In this document: positions 42,460-53,539 of the stretch, piece by piece | How positions within the stretch are numbered: position 1 is the first letter of the stretch | Layout: each line of letters starts with the position of its first letter | Assembly: GCA_026399095.1 (NCBI GenBank) | Contig: JAPLRP010000061.1 | Span: forward strand, 1-64,000 | Direction of reading: 5' to 3' | Source of the DNA: Methylococcales bacterium | Lineage (GTDB): Bacteria > Pseudomonadota > Gammaproteobacteria > Methylococcales > Methylomonadaceae | Length of the DNA: 64,000 bases | Made by a program: the position numbers and the translations under genes | Notes under the pieces: model-generated | The model's database searches: none | Seen by the model: only the letters and a program-made list of their open reading frames with translations | Told to the model about the DNA's origin: nothing

Positions 42460-43789
42460 ATGTTGCCTATAAATACAATAAATAAAATTTCAATTATTGC
42501 TGGGTTATTTCTTGCTATTAGCGTAAATATTGCAGTAGCAAACCCCCACTAAAGCCTTGTTAATATTTCCGGTATTTTACCCTGTTCCTCCCCAAAATAC
42601 CGCCCAAACAATTTATATGTATGATTGCTTCACCGATTCTACTTGTGCGTCACCTCGTCAGTCGTCAAATTATGGTTATATTACTAACGTACCCTCATTT
42701 CATGGCCCCGGTAATGCAACATGGGTAACCTTAGACACAGGTGGCGCCCATAGCTACTATAAATTATGGCAAAACACCGGCACTCCACGTTCTCCTGTTT
42801 GGCAGACTTGCCAACTCGGTATTCTTGCTAATGGAGTAGTTGCAACTGATCGAACTAATACTTGTGTAGGACCAGGAAAGATATCCAGCGGGTCTACCGC
42901 TCAAGTATTTCAAATTAATATGGGAGTAATCAAATTCCCTACTCCTCGATCACCAATTTTTCCAGCCCCCTCCCCCCACAAATATAATGATATGCCGACG
43001 CGTACCATAAGTTTTGAAAACACAACCAGTGATACAGATATCTGTATGAGTAGAGATACTCTTATCACGCATGCCCTATGTAGCGGTTATAATGTCATGC
43101 GTATTAATGCTAATACCAGATACGTATATAGCATTGCTAAAAATGGTGAAAATTCTCGTAATGCTCAAGTATTCGGAGAAAAGAATACGGGTAACGGGCC
43201 GGGGACTGCATGGAAGAAAACTGGAATTGTTTCCTATCAACATACGAACCTTTTAGAATGGAATATGTATCCAGTAGAAGCTATGTCGAGGACTACTCCA
43301 CTTAACAAAACAGATCACAGTATCGGCGCATCAACTATTGATATTTCATTAGTTAATGGCTTTAATACGGCTGTCCGTCTAATTCCAACTGAAGATATTG
43401 TGTGTTCTGTTTCAAAATCAGAAGGGGGGCCAAGTATATTCAATTTATATCCAGCTGGACGGCCTATGGCAAGCTTTCCAACATCATCATTAACAAAAAT
43501 TAAAGATATTTGTCCTCTAGGGTTTAATGCTGGTCAATCTGGTTGTTTCAGCCAATGTGCGCTGGCACATCAAAAAAATCTAAGTCAAGAGCAAATTGAT
43601 AGCAATTGCTGTACGGGGGATTATGATACTTACGCAACTTGTAATCCTGTTATCAGTCATAATTATATAAATGCTGTAACTAATCACTCACAGGGTGTTT
43701 ATGCATGGGCGTATAATGACTATAGGGGAACGTTTACCTGTCAAGCGGATGCAAGTTTTATTTACGAAGTAACTCAAACTAAATATTAA
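42460..43789 (+). pseudogene. Thaumatin-like secreted protein; signal peptide and mature domain separated by a frameshift at the C5 tract 42543-42547
   Basis: RBS AAGGAG then ATG 42460: MLPINTINKISIIAGLFLAISVNIAVANPH*; removing one C joins it to ORF 42557-43789. Thaumatin hallmarks: IDISLVNGFNTAVRLIPT, CPLGFNAGQSGCFSQC, NCCTGDYDTYATCNP, YAWAYNDYRGTFTCQADASFIYEVTQ. Confidence 0.75.
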
Positions 43790-43843
43790 TTTAGCTATTC
43801 ATAAAAGTTAACTTATTGATTTTTTTAATCTCTATAAATTGAA

Positions 43844-43894
43844 AATTAAGTGCACGAAAATAAACATGCTTTCATGAATCTTGTGCACTTAATT
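43844..43894. repeat. Perfect 12-bp inverted repeat AATTAAGTGCAC..GTGCACTTAATT
   Basis: Arms 43844-43855 and 43883-43894, downstream of the thaumatin-like gene. Confidence 0.75.
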
Positions 43895-43960
43895 AAAGTC
43901 CACTTAAAAATCCAAAAGCCAAGAATTTGCATAGGCATTCGTGATTAATTTTTCCTGACG

Positions 43961-44101
43961 ATGTTACGTTCGTTTTTATCCTTTTGGACAAAAAGAAAAA
44001 ACGAAGAACTTATTGGAATAGTGCTGAATTATTGCGAGCACAAAAAAGTATCTGAGTATTACAAACAAGTTCATGACCAAGAAGATGCTGTTTATACATG
44101 A
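43961..44101 (+). CDS. Small hypothetical ORF, possibly a remnant
   Basis: MLRSFLSFWTKRKNEELIGIVLNYCEHKKVSEYYKQVHDQEDAVYT*; no clear RBS or family. Confidence 0.25.
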   Translation: MLRSFLSFWTKRKNEELIGIVLNYCEHKKVSEYYKQVHDQEDAVYT

Positions 44102-44385
44102 CATCGTCATGCGCAAAGACTTTGCCACGACCTGTTACGGTTGCTCTTGTCAAAAACTGGATCGTTAGCTTGCAGATAGGCTTTTATAGCCTGATTGGGT
44201 TGACTCTTTTTATTATTAACCTTATTTTTAATCTAGCTAAACAATTTGATTGATTTAATCTACGAAAATCTTCAAAAGTTACAATAAGCAGCGCATTACC
44301 TAAAGGATGATAGGCTTTAAAATATAACAGACTGATTACTTTAGTATCTTTCGTGCTTTTCGTGGTCTCATTGCGGGTTTTAAGA

Positions 44386-45483
44386 TTAAGGAATCGACAA
44401 CATATTATCAAGCGCATGTTTAGCCAATTTTGCTTCTTCTACTGGCACTGATATGCGATTAATGACATGCCCCGCTGCGAGGTTTTCCAGTACCCAAGCT
44501 AAATGCTGTGGGTCGGTTCTAAACATGGTTGAACACATGCATAGGGTGGGTGACATAAAATGAACGTTTTTACCTTGTGTTTTACATTCATCATGCAAAC
44601 GATTAACCAGATTTAATTCGGTGGCAACCAGCCAACGGGTATTGGCTTCTGCTTCACGAACCGTTTTAAGAATGTACTCGGTTGAACCGACATATTCCGC
44701 TTTTTGACAGACTTCAAAACAAGCTTCCGGATGAGAAATAACCTTGGTTTCCGGATAACGCGCAAGAAAGTTATCAATTTGTTCCGGCTTAAAGACTTGA
44801 TGAACGGAACAATAGCCATTCCATAAGATAATTTTGGCCTTGCGAATTTGGTCTTCCGTCAAACCACCCATGGGTTTATTAAAATCCCATGTCACCATTT
44901 CTTCCAAGGGTATACCCATACGGTAACCGGTATTACGGCCTAAATGTTGATCAGGGAAAAACAACACTTTAGAACGTCTGGCAAAACTCCATTCCAATAT
45001 CTTTTGTGCATTAGACGAGGTGCACACGATACCATCATGCTTACCACAAAAAGCTTTTAAATCGGCAGCAGAATTAATGTAAGTAACTGGTGTTACTTCA
45101 TTGTCTACATCAATAACTTGCGCTAATTCTTGCCAGCATTTTTGTACCTTTAAAAGGTTGGCCATATCTGCCATTGAACAACCGGCAGCCAAATCAGGCA
45201 AGATGGCTATTTGTTCAGGACGCGACAAAATATCAGCCACTTCTGCCATAAAATGCACGCCGCAAAATACAATATATTCGGCTTCTGATTGTGCGGCATC
45301 TCTGGAGAGCTTTAATGAATCACCCGAAAAATCTGCGTGTTTAAATACTTCGTCACGTTGATAATGATGACCGAGTACCACACAACGATTACCCAGCTTG
45401 GCTTTGGCTGAAATAATACGGGCATCACATTCTTCATCATCGAGTAAGGCGTAATCTTGAATTGGAAACGGCGTTGAAGTCAT
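44386..45483 (-). CDS. nadA: Quinolinate synthase
   Basis: VVLGHHYQRDEVFKHADFSGDSLKLSRDAA; VCTSSNAQKILEW; MSPTLCMCSTMFRTDPQHLAWVLENL. Confidence 0.96.
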   Translation of the reverse strand: MTSTPFPIQDYALLDDEECDARIISAKAKLGNRCVVLGHHYQRDEVFKHADFSGDSLKLSRDAAQSEAEYIVFCGVHFMAEVADILSRPEQIAILPDLAAGCSMADMANLLKVQKCWQELAQVIDVDNEVTPVTYINSAADLKAFCGKHDGIVCTSSNAQKILEWSFARRSKVLFFPDQHLGRNTGYRMGIPLEEMVTWDFNKPMGGLTEDQIRKAKIILWNGYCSVHQVFKPEQIDNFLARYPETKVISHPEACFEVCQKAEYVGSTEYILKTVREAEANTRWLVATELNLVNRLHDECKTQGKNVHFMSPTLCMCSTMFRTDPQHLAWVLENLAAGHVINRISVPVEEAKLAKHALDNMLSIP

Positions 45484-45602
45484 TTATTTACCAGTGGAAG
45501 AACGAAAATATTGAAAATTTGATAGCTGTATTATGACGGCTAATACTTGATTTCTGAAGTGCTAAAACGGAAACAACGCATTAATATTTAATTAACATTA
45601 CA

Positions 45603-45956
45603 TCAGGCTAATCGTGCGATAACCGAGGGTAGGTTTTTGGGGGCTTTAATACGCAGTTGTTTGTTAATATTCATGCGTCCAAATACCACGACAATATCAG
45701 AGGTAGAGACATCAAATTCTTTAGCTAAAAACTTTACCATGTGATCAGTTGCCTTGCCTGCACGTGGCGCTTCGGTAACACTGATTTTAAGTTGATTACC
45801 TTTAACTTTACCAATAACATCTTGCTTGGCCCCGGGCGTACCCAACACATTCAGTATTAATATATCGCCATCCCAGGCAAAAAATGAACTCATCTTTTTT
45901 GGATTGATTGATATTTTCTTGGCCGTTTTTTCAGCGCTGTTTTTTTTTGCCGCCAT
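45603..45956 (-). CDS. DUF167/YggU family protein
   Basis: ILILNVLGTPGAKQDVIGKVKGNQLKISVTEAPRAGKATDHMVKFLAKEF. Confidence 0.88.
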   Translation of the reverse strand: MAAKKNSAEKTAKKISINPKKMSSFFAWDGDILILNVLGTPGAKQDVIGKVKGNQLKISVTEAPRAGKATDHMVKFLAKEFDVSTSDIVVVFGRMNINKQLRIKAPKNLPSVIARLA

Positions 45957-45989
45957 TATGTCAATGTTTGATATTGGTTGTCATTTGTA

Positions 45990-46024
45990 TAGGTCGGGTT
46001 AAGCGTTAGCGTTAGCCCAACCTA
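45990..46024. repeat. REP-like imperfect palindrome
   Basis: taggtcgggttaagcgttagcgttagcccaaccta pairs with itself; followed by gtgggttacgc. Confidence 0.55.
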
Positions 46025-46081
46025 TCACAGACAAATAGTGGGTTACGCATCGCGATACAACCGATACACAACCCAACAATG

Positions 46082-47875
46082 TTAGTCTTGCTTAACTTTG
46101 TCTTTTCCTGCGGGTTTAATCAAGCGAATCCCCAACTCTTTTAATTGCTCGTCGGTAACCACCGCAGGCGCATTGACTAAAGGACAGGCGGCTGATTGGG
46201 TTTTAGGAAAAGCAATAACATCACGAATAGAGCTTGATCCGGTCATTAACATGACTAAACGATCCAAACCAAAGGCCAAGCCACCATGCGGTGGCGCACC
46301 GTATTTTAGGGCATCCAACAAGAAGCCGAATTTTTCTTTGGCTTCTTCTTCGCCAATACCTAAAATTCCAAACACGGTTTGTTGCATTGAGGTACGGTTA
46401 ATACGAATTGAACCGCCACCCACTTCGGTACCGTTTAAAACCAAATCATAAGCGCGTGATAAGGCAACGCCGGGATTAGCAACCAAGTCTTCAACTGAAC
46501 AACTAGGCGCTGTAAAAGGATGATGAATGGCATTAAAACGACCTGATTTTTCATCCCAGTCAAACATGGGGAAATCAACGACCCAAACCGGTTTCCATTC
46601 GCCTTGCAGTAAGTTGAGATCTTGCCCTAATTTAACACGTAAAGCACCCATTGCTTCATTAACGATATTGGCTTTATCGGCACCAAAGAAGATTAAATCG
46701 CCGGTTTGTGCGCCTGTTTTAGCCAAGACACTGTCCCAAACTTCTTTGGGGGCAAATTTAACAATCGGAGATTGCAAGCCTTCCAGACCGGCGGCCAAGT
46801 CATTTACTTTAATATAAGCCAAACCTTTGGCGCCATAAATACTAACAAATTTGGTTAGTTCATCAATGTCTTTACGACTTAAATCTCCCGCGTTTGGAAC
46901 GCGCATGGCAACTACACGACCTTTTGGATCATTAGCAGGTGCTGAAAAAACTTTAAAATCTACCGCTTTCATTTCATCGGCTATGTCGACTAATTCTAAT
47001 GGAATGCGTAAATCAGGACGATCAACACCAAAACGAGATACCGCTTCTTGATAGCTCATGCGAGGAAATTGAGCGCCTAAATCAACGTTAATTACTTTTG
47101 CAAATAATTGACGAATCATTTCTTCCATCACCGTCATGATTTCATTTTCATCCATGAAGGATGTCTCTATATCAAGCTGGGTAAACTCGGGTTGCCTGTC
47201 GGCACGTAAATCTTCGTCGCGGAAACAACGCACGACTTGATAATATCTGTCCATACCGGCAATCATCAACATTTGTTTATACAATTGTGGTGATTGTGGC
47301 AGGGCAAAAAATGAATTCTCGTGGGTTCGGCTCGGTACGATGTAATCGCGAGCCCCTTCTGGAGTTGCTTTGGTTAAGTAAGGCGTTTCAATTTCAAAAA
47401 ACTCATTATCATCCAGGAAGTTTCTTAATACTCTTGTCACATCACGACGCACTTTCATTTTTTCTTGCATCGCAGTTCGACGCAAATCTATATAGCGATA
47501 GCGTAAACGTAACTCTTCGTTGACTTCAATTTCACTTTCTATAGGAAAAGGTGGTGTTTCTGATTCATTTAAAACTACAATGTTTTTAGCTAATATTTCA
47601 ATTGCACCAGAATGCATGTTGGCGTTGCTTGTTCCCGCAGGACGATCACGAACCAGCCCGGTAATTTGTAATACATACTCACTGCGGACTTGTTCGGCAA
47701 TGGCAAAAGTATCTTCTACATCAGGATCAACTACAACTTGTACCAAGCCGGCACGATCTCTAAGATCGATAAAAATAACGCCGCCATGATCTCGACGTCT
47801 GTGTACCCAACCGCAGATTGAAACGGTTTCGCCTAGCTGTTGTGTATTTAATTCTCCGCACTTGTGGGTACGCAT
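46082..47875 (-). CDS. aspS: Aspartate--tRNA(Asp/Asn) ligase
   Basis: [68 protein letters not shown]. Confidence 0.97.
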   Translation of the reverse strand: MRTHKCGELNTQQLGETVSICGWVHRRRDHGGVIFIDLRDRAGLVQVVVDPDVEDTFAIAEQVRSEYVLQITGLVRDRPAGTSNANMHSGAIEILAKNIVVLNESETPPFPIESEIEVNEELRLRYRYIDLRRTAMQEKMKVRRDVTRVLRNFLDDNEFFEIETPYLTKATPEGARDYIVPSRTHENSFFALPQSPQLYKQMLMIAGMDRYYQVVRCFRDEDLRADRQPEFTQLDIETSFMDENEIMTVMEEMIRQLFAKVINVDLGAQFPRMSYQEAVSRFGVDRPDLRIPLELVDIADEMKAVDFKVFSAPANDPKGRVVAMRVPNAGDLSRKDIDELTKFVSIYGAKGLAYIKVNDLAAGLEGLQSPIVKFAPKEVWDSVLAKTGAQTGDLIFFGADKANIVNEAMGALRVKLGQDLNLLQGEWKPVWVVDFPMFDWDEKSGRFNAIHHPFTAPSCSVEDLVANPGVALSRAYDLVLNGTEVGGGSIRINRTSMQQTVFGILGIGEEEAKEKFGFLLDALKYGAPPHGGLAFGLDRLVMLMTGSSSIRDVIAFPKTQSAACPLVNAPAVVTDEQLKELGIRLIKPAGKDKVKQD

Positions 47876-47973
47876 AGATTTTCCCTGTGTATTTAAAAGT
47901 TGTTTGTTTAGTGTAATTAAAATAAAAACTTAAGACAGCATCTTAACTCTGTCTGGTTTTGCGTATCTATTGG

Positions 47974-48228
47974 TTAATCGCTTTTAGTGCTACCGGCTTT
48001 TGGAGTACTGGGTGTTGATGCTTCACCCGCTACATTTTTCTTGGCACCACTCTTAAAATCGGTTTCGTACCAGCCGGTACCTTTTAATCTGAATCCGGCT
48101 GCAGAAATTTTTTTCATTAACTCCGGCTTCGTACAAGCAGGACAAACAACTATGGGATCAGAACCCAGCTTCTGTAATGCTTCGTGCTCATGGCCACAGG
48201 ACTGACATTGATATTCGTAAATTGGCAT
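47974..48228 (-). CDS. FmdB family zinc ribbon protein
   Basis: MPIYEYQCQSCGHEHEALQKLGSDPIVVCPACTKPELMKKISAAGFRLKGTGWYETDFK; start trimmed. Confidence 0.93.
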   Translation of the reverse strand: MPIYEYQCQSCGHEHEALQKLGSDPIVVCPACTKPELMKKISAAGFRLKGTGWYETDFKSGAKKNVAGEASTPSTPKAGSTKSD

Positions 48229-48333
48229 TAACCACTCCGACAACAAAAAAAATAGCTACTATAAGGACTGAATTTAGTTTTTCCAAGTACTTACTATAGA
48301 ATAACCGTCTATTTTACAGATACACTGCCAACA

Positions 48334-49368
48334 ATGAAAACATTAACCATTACCCGTCCCGATGACTTTCATATTCATGTTCGAAACGGCGCTATTTTAA
48401 AAACCGTTCTGCCTCATACTGCAAAGCAATTCGCACGGGCGATTATTATGCCAAATCTTAAGCCCCCAGTGACGACCGTGCCGCAGGCCTTGGCTTATCG
48501 GAAGGAGATTTTACAAGCGGTTCCTACCGGTATTGATTTTACACCTTTGATGACTTTATATTTGACAACCTCAACACCTGTCTCTGAAATAAAAAAAGCC
48601 GCCGCTTCCGAACATATTTACGCCTTTAAACTCTACCCTGCTGGCGCCACCACCAATTCTGATTCTGGTGTGGCCGATATTAAGGCTATTTATCATTTGC
48701 TGGCAGAACTCGAAAGTCTAGCTATTCCGTTACTGATTCATGGTGAAGTCACCGATCAGAACTGTGATATATTTGACCGTGAACGAGTGTTTGTCGAGTC
48801 CAGTCTAACTCAAATCACCCAGAACTTTCCTGATTTGCGTATTGTACTTGAACACGTTACCACCTCTGAAGCCGTGCAGTTTGTAAAATCCTCCGGCAGT
48901 AATATTGCAGCAACTATTACCCCCCAACATCTTTTATATAATCGAAATGCCCTGCTCGCTGGCGGCATTCGACCGCATTATTATTGCCTACCCATCATCA
49001 AACGAGAACATCATCGACTGGCATTGCTTGAAGCAGCAACCAGCGGCAACCCAAAATTCTTTTTAGGTACAGACAGCGCTCCACATATTACTTCATTAAA
49101 AGAAACCGCATGCGGATGCGCAGGTTGCTTTAGTGCACACGCAGCGCTGGAACTCTATGCAACTGCCTTTGAAGCAGTCGATGCCTTAGACAAACTCGAA
49201 GGCTTTGCCAGTTTTTTCGGAGCCGATTTTTACCGCTTACCCAGAAACATAGGCACCGTTACTTTAGAAAAATCTGCGTGGACAATTCCGTCAAAGTATG
49301 GAGAACACGAGAATATAATCACACCTCTTAAAGCAGATGAAGATTTATATTGGAAAATTCAGTCGTAA
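48334..49368 (+). CDS. pyrC: Dihydroorotase
   Basis: TRPDDFHIHVRNG; FKLYPAGATTNSDSGV; FFLGTDSAPH. Confidence 0.96.
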   Translation: MKTLTITRPDDFHIHVRNGAILKTVLPHTAKQFARAIIMPNLKPPVTTVPQALAYRKEILQAVPTGIDFTPLMTLYLTTSTPVSEIKKAAASEHIYAFKLYPAGATTNSDSGVADIKAIYHLLAELESLAIPLLIHGEVTDQNCDIFDRERVFVESSLTQITQNFPDLRIVLEHVTTSEAVQFVKSSGSNIAATITPQHLLYNRNALLAGGIRPHYYCLPIIKREHHRLALLEAATSGNPKFFLGTDSAPHITSLKETACGCAGCFSAHAALELYATAFEAVDALDKLEGFASFFGADFYRLPRNIGTVTLEKSAWTIPSKYGEHENIITPLKADEDLYWKIQS

Positions 49369-49448
49369 CATAATATTTTACGTCTCTTCGCCAACTTGGC
49401 GTAACATGCACTAAATTTTCTATACCTTTCAGGATACAACCGAACACA

Positions 49449-50072
49449 ATGGAAAGCCCCGTAATTCCTTTAGATCAACGCTTTAGAGGGTATCTCCCTG
49501 TCATCGTTGATATAGAAACAGCTGGATTTAATCCAAAAAAAAATGCCTTACTGGAAATTGCTGCTGTTATTGTTGAACTAAACGAAAATAATGATTTAGA
49601 GATTACCGAACGTTATACAACGCATGTTGTTCCCTTTAAAAATTCTGAATTGGATGCCGCCGCTTTAAAATTTAATGGTATCGATCCGCACCACCCTTTT
49701 CGCATGGCAATTGATGAGAAAGAGGCTCTGGATATGCTGTTTAAACCCATTAAAGTTGCTGTAAAGCGTAATAATTGCACACGGGCAATTTTGGTAGGCC
49801 ATAATCCTGCTTTTGATATTGCTTTTTTAAATGCAGCTATACAGCGTACACAAATTAAACGCAGCCCTTTTCATCCTTTTAGTACCTTTGATACGGCTAC
49901 TTTAGGGGGATTGGCTTATCAACAAACAGTGCTCGCTAAAATTGCACAGACGGCGGGTTTGGATTGGGACAATGAAAAAGCACATTCAGCTTTATATGAC
50001 GCTGAAAAAACAGCCGAGCTATTTTGTATGATTGTAAACAAATGGAAGCAACTCGAAGCGCTTAATATTTAA
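49449..50072 (+). CDS. rnt: Ribonuclease T
   Basis: FRGYLPVIVDIETAGFNPKKNALLEIAAV; VGHNPAFDIAFLNAA; HSALYDAEKTAELF. Confidence 0.95.
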   Translation: MESPVIPLDQRFRGYLPVIVDIETAGFNPKKNALLEIAAVIVELNENNDLEITERYTTHVVPFKNSELDAAALKFNGIDPHHPFRMAIDEKEALDMLFKPIKVAVKRNNCTRAILVGHNPAFDIAFLNAAIQRTQIKRSPFHPFSTFDTATLGGLAYQQTVLAKIAQTAGLDWDNEKAHSALYDAEKTAELFCMIVNKWKQLEALNI

Positions 50073-50145
50073 ATAACACAACACGAATGACGAAGTCTTA
50101 GCAGATAAGATTCTACGATATGACTGTCATTCGTGTACTTATAAC

Positions 50146-50469
50146 TTATTCCGCTACACCATCAACTGCCACCAACATAGTGGCCAACTCGCCTTTTTTA
50201 TACAAATCAATAACAATGTCACAACCACCAACCAATTCTCCATTGATATACAATTGCGGATAGGTTGGCCAGTTTGAATATTCCTTAAGCGCTTCGCGCA
50301 ATTCAGGATCTTCAAATATATTCACATACATAAATTTAGCCTGACAGGCATTTAATATTTGCACTGTTTGACCAGAAAATCCACATTGTGGAAAATCAGG
50401 TGAACCTTTCATGTATAAAACGACCGGATTGTTATCAATCTGGTCTTTAATTCTTTCTATAACGCTCAT
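50146..50469 (-). CDS. grxD: Monothiol glutaredoxin, Grx4 family
   Basis: NPVVLYMKGSPDFPQCGFSGQTVQIL; NWPTYPQLYINGELVGGCDIV. Confidence 0.96.
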   Translation of the reverse strand: MSVIERIKDQIDNNPVVLYMKGSPDFPQCGFSGQTVQILNACQAKFMYVNIFEDPELREALKEYSNWPTYPQLYINGELVGGCDIVIDLYKKGELATMLVAVDGVAE

Positions 50470-50636
50470 TGTAATCACTCAAATTAAGTAAATGTTCGTT
50501 AATTTTATCAACTTTACTTCACTTACAAAAGCAAATCTTATCATCCATCACTTGCCTGTGATTAAATTGGTACTTATAATCGAACATTTTTCCATAAGAT
50601 AGTTATTAACTATCTATTTGTCTGCAGGCAGAAACC

Positions 50637-51818
50637 ATGACCAGCCATATCATGCCAACATACAATCGCTTACCGGTCACTTTTGATCGGGGAGAAGGTG
50701 TTTGGTTGATCGATGAAAACAACAATCGCTATCTTGATGCATTATCCGGCATAGCTGTTTGTAATTTAGGTCATGCTCATAGTGCTGTTCACAAGGCCAT
50801 CTGCGAACAAAGCAAAAAACTTCTCCACACCTCCAATATCTATAAGATAGCAAACCAGGAGAAACTTGCTGATAAATTGATAGAAAAGAGCGGCATGGAT
50901 AACGTGTTTTTCTGTAACTCGGGCGCAGAGGCGAATGAAGCCGCCATAAAATTAGCTCGTAAGTTCGGTCATGAAAAAGGCTTAGACAGCCCGGCAATTA
51001 TTGTCATGGAAAAAAGCTTTCATGGCCGAACCTTGGCTACCTTAAGTGCTACCGGAAACAGTAAAATACAACAAGGTTTCGCACCTCTTGTTGAAGGCTT
51101 TGTTCGAGTACCCTACAACGACATCAATGCTATTAAAACAGCACTAGCGCACAATAAAAATATCGTTGCTATTTTGGTAGAGCCAATACAAGGTGAAGGT
51201 GGCATCAACATCCCTGCGCCAGACTATCTTAACGAATTGCGTAAATTATGTGACCAACATGAACTATTACTGATGCTGGATGAAATTCAGTCTGGTGTAG
51301 GTCGCACTGGAAAATTCTTTGCTTTTCAACATAATGATATTATTCCTGATGTTTGTACTCTTGCAAAAGCACTAGGTAACGGCGTCCCAATTGGTGCTTG
51401 TCTTGCTCGCGGCAAAGCAGCACAATTACTCACGGCAGGCGCACATGGTTCAACATTTGGCGGAAATCCCTTAGCCTGCAGCGCTGCTATAGCGGTATTA
51501 GCAACACTGGATAATGAAAATCTGATTGAGTTAGCTACTCAAAAGGGCAAACTTATCCACGATGGATTTACAGAGCACCTTAAAAATAACAGTCATGTTG
51601 TAGATGTTCGTAATAAAGGCCTAATGATTGGCATCGAACTTGACAGACCTTGCGCCGAATTAGTTAAAATTGCATTGGAACAACATTTGTTAATTAATGT
51701 AACCAATGACACAACCATACGTTTGTTACCACCTTTAATTATTGATGAATTACAAATCAAGCTGCTGGTAGAAACCTTGTCGACCATTATTAATGACTAC
51801 ACTGAGAAAACTGCTTAA
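50637..51818 (+). CDS. argD: Acetylornithine/succinyldiaminopimelate-type aminotransferase
   Basis: PLP fold [55 protein letters not shown]; followed by argF. Confidence 0.95.
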   Translation: MTSHIMPTYNRLPVTFDRGEGVWLIDENNNRYLDALSGIAVCNLGHAHSAVHKAICEQSKKLLHTSNIYKIANQEKLADKLIEKSGMDNVFFCNSGAEANEAAIKLARKFGHEKGLDSPAIIVMEKSFHGRTLATLSATGNSKIQQGFAPLVEGFVRVPYNDINAIKTALAHNKNIVAILVEPIQGEGGINIPAPDYLNELRKLCDQHELLLMLDEIQSGVGRTGKFFAFQHNDIIPDVCTLAKALGNGVPIGACLARGKAAQLLTAGAHGSTFGGNPLACSAAIAVLATLDNENLIELATQKGKLIHDGFTEHLKNNSHVVDVRNKGLMIGIELDRPCAELVKIALEQHLLINVTNDTTIRLLPPLIIDELQIKLLVETLSTIINDYTEKTA

Positions 51819-51829
51819 ATTACACCATC

Positions 51830-52744
51830 ATGAATCCAAGACATTTCACTAGCCTACTCGATTTATCCAGCGATGAATTTCGTCACATAATCTATAGAGC
51901 AATAGAACTTAAAAATAACCGTAATCCCGATTACCAGCCCTTAAAAGGTCAGGTTTTAGCGATGATTTTTGAGAAATCTTCTACTCGAACCCGCATTTCC
52001 TTTGAAGCAGGAATGGTTCATTTTGGTGGTAGCGCTTTGTTTTTATCGCCCAGAGATACGCAACTGGGCCGTGGTGAACCGTTACATGACAGTGCCAAAG
52101 TTATTTCCAGCATGGTCGACTGCATCATGTTAAGAACCGACAAACACGATACCGTAACCACCTTTGCACAACATTCAAGTGTACCTGTCATTAACGGATT
52201 AACAGATCTTCAACACCCTTGCCAATTGCTGGCTGACATGCAAACATACTTCGAATGTCGCGGCGATATTAAAGGTAAAACCGTTACTTGGATTGGTGAC
52301 GGTAACAATATGTGTCACTCTTATATGCATGCTGCGATGCTGCTTGACTTTACTTTGAACATTGCTTGTCCATCGAACTACCAACCCCTACCAGAATTTA
52401 TTGAAGCGGCCGGCAAACATGTTAAATTTTTTGCGACACCCTTGGAAGCCGCCCAAAATAGTGACCTTTGTGTGACAGATGTTTGGGCCAGTATGGGACA
52501 AGAAGAAGAACAAAAACTACGCGAAGTCGCTTTTAATGATTATCAAATTAATGCCAAGATTATGAACGTTGCTCATAATGATGCACTCTTTATGCACTGT
52601 TTACCGGCTCACCGAGGTGAAGAAGTAACCGCTGAAGTGATTGACGGTCCGCAAAGCGTTATTTTTGCAGAAGCAGAAAATCGCTTGCACGCCCAAAAAG
52701 CCCTGCTGGAATTTCTACTTTGCAAAAAAGAATATAAAAATTAA
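51830..52744 (+). CDS. argF: Ornithine carbamoyltransferase
   Basis: [41 protein letters not shown]. Confidence 0.96.
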   Translation: MNPRHFTSLLDLSSDEFRHIIYRAIELKNNRNPDYQPLKGQVLAMIFEKSSTRTRISFEAGMVHFGGSALFLSPRDTQLGRGEPLHDSAKVISSMVDCIMLRTDKHDTVTTFAQHSSVPVINGLTDLQHPCQLLADMQTYFECRGDIKGKTVTWIGDGNNMCHSYMHAAMLLDFTLNIACPSNYQPLPEFIEAAGKHVKFFATPLEAAQNSDLCVTDVWASMGQEEEQKLREVAFNDYQINAKIMNVAHNDALFMHCLPAHRGEEVTAEVIDGPQSVIFAEAENRLHAQKALLEFLLCKKEYKN

Positions 52745-52776
52745 CTTTAACAAACCACTACCAACAGAAGATACCC

Positions 52777-53445
52777 TTGAAAAAATTACTCAGCGCTTCT
52801 TTTATCTTGCTACTTACTTTAGATTTAGCTCAAGCCGAAACAATCTATGTTTCAGATGATGCAAATTTAACACTAAGGAGCTCCCCCAGCATTCATGGCA
52901 AAGCTTTAAAGTTGCTTCCCGTTGGAACACCTCTGACGGTTATTGAAAATGAAAGCAAATTTGATTTTATTAAAGTCCGTCTTATAGATGGCACAGAGGG
53001 TCACATTAAGTTACGTTTTACCACAAAACAAGCTCCGACTATTGACCCTAAAGACACTGCAAGCAAAACAATAGCGCAGTTACAGACCAATAACAGCGAA
53101 CTGGCCTCTGAATTAAATACGCTTAAAGAAAAACTGACCCCGGGAAACTCTTTAGAGAAGTCTTTGGCAACAGAACGAGACCAATTGGCTAAAGAACTCA
53201 ATGAGCTGAAAAAAACTGCGGCTAATTCTTTCCAATTAAAAAACGAGCGTGACGAACTCCAAGAGCGCGTCGTTAATGTTGAACGAGAATTGCAACAATA
53301 TAAACTTGAAAATCAGGCTTTAAAGGACACAGCCAGCCAAGACTGGTTCTTATATGGTGGCTTGCTGTCACTTGTCGGTGTCATTTTAGGCTTTATACTG
53401 CCTAAACTTAGCTGGCGCCGCAAAAGTAGCTGGGATTCATATTAA
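52777..53445 (+). CDS. SH3-domain protein with coiled coil and C-terminal TM (TIGR04211-like)
   Basis: Signal peptide, YVSDDANLTLRSSPSIHGKALKLLPVGTPLTV, coiled coil, TM GGLLSLVGVILGFILPKLSWRRK; TTG start. Confidence 0.85.
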   Translation: MKKLLSASFILLLTLDLAQAETIYVSDDANLTLRSSPSIHGKALKLLPVGTPLTVIENESKFDFIKVRLIDGTEGHIKLRFTTKQAPTIDPKDTASKTIAQLQTNNSELASELNTLKEKLTPGNSLEKSLATERDQLAKELNELKKTAANSFQLKNERDELQERVVNVERELQQYKLENQALKDTASQDWFLYGGLLSLVGVILGFILPKLSWRRKSSWDSY

Positions 53446-53539
53446 TATAGGTTCAATGTGTAAGAATAAAGACTTAAGAAACCTATTCCTTGCATCTTTT
53501 GCTACGTAACTTTTACCTTAAACACCAGGAATCGACCCC

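Noticed and set aside
44184-44417. Minus-strand 77-aa ORF (..NETTKSTKDTKVI..)
   Set aside because: Looks like translated low-complexity 'cacgaaaa' spacer repeats; no RBS or family; overlaps the nadA 3' end.
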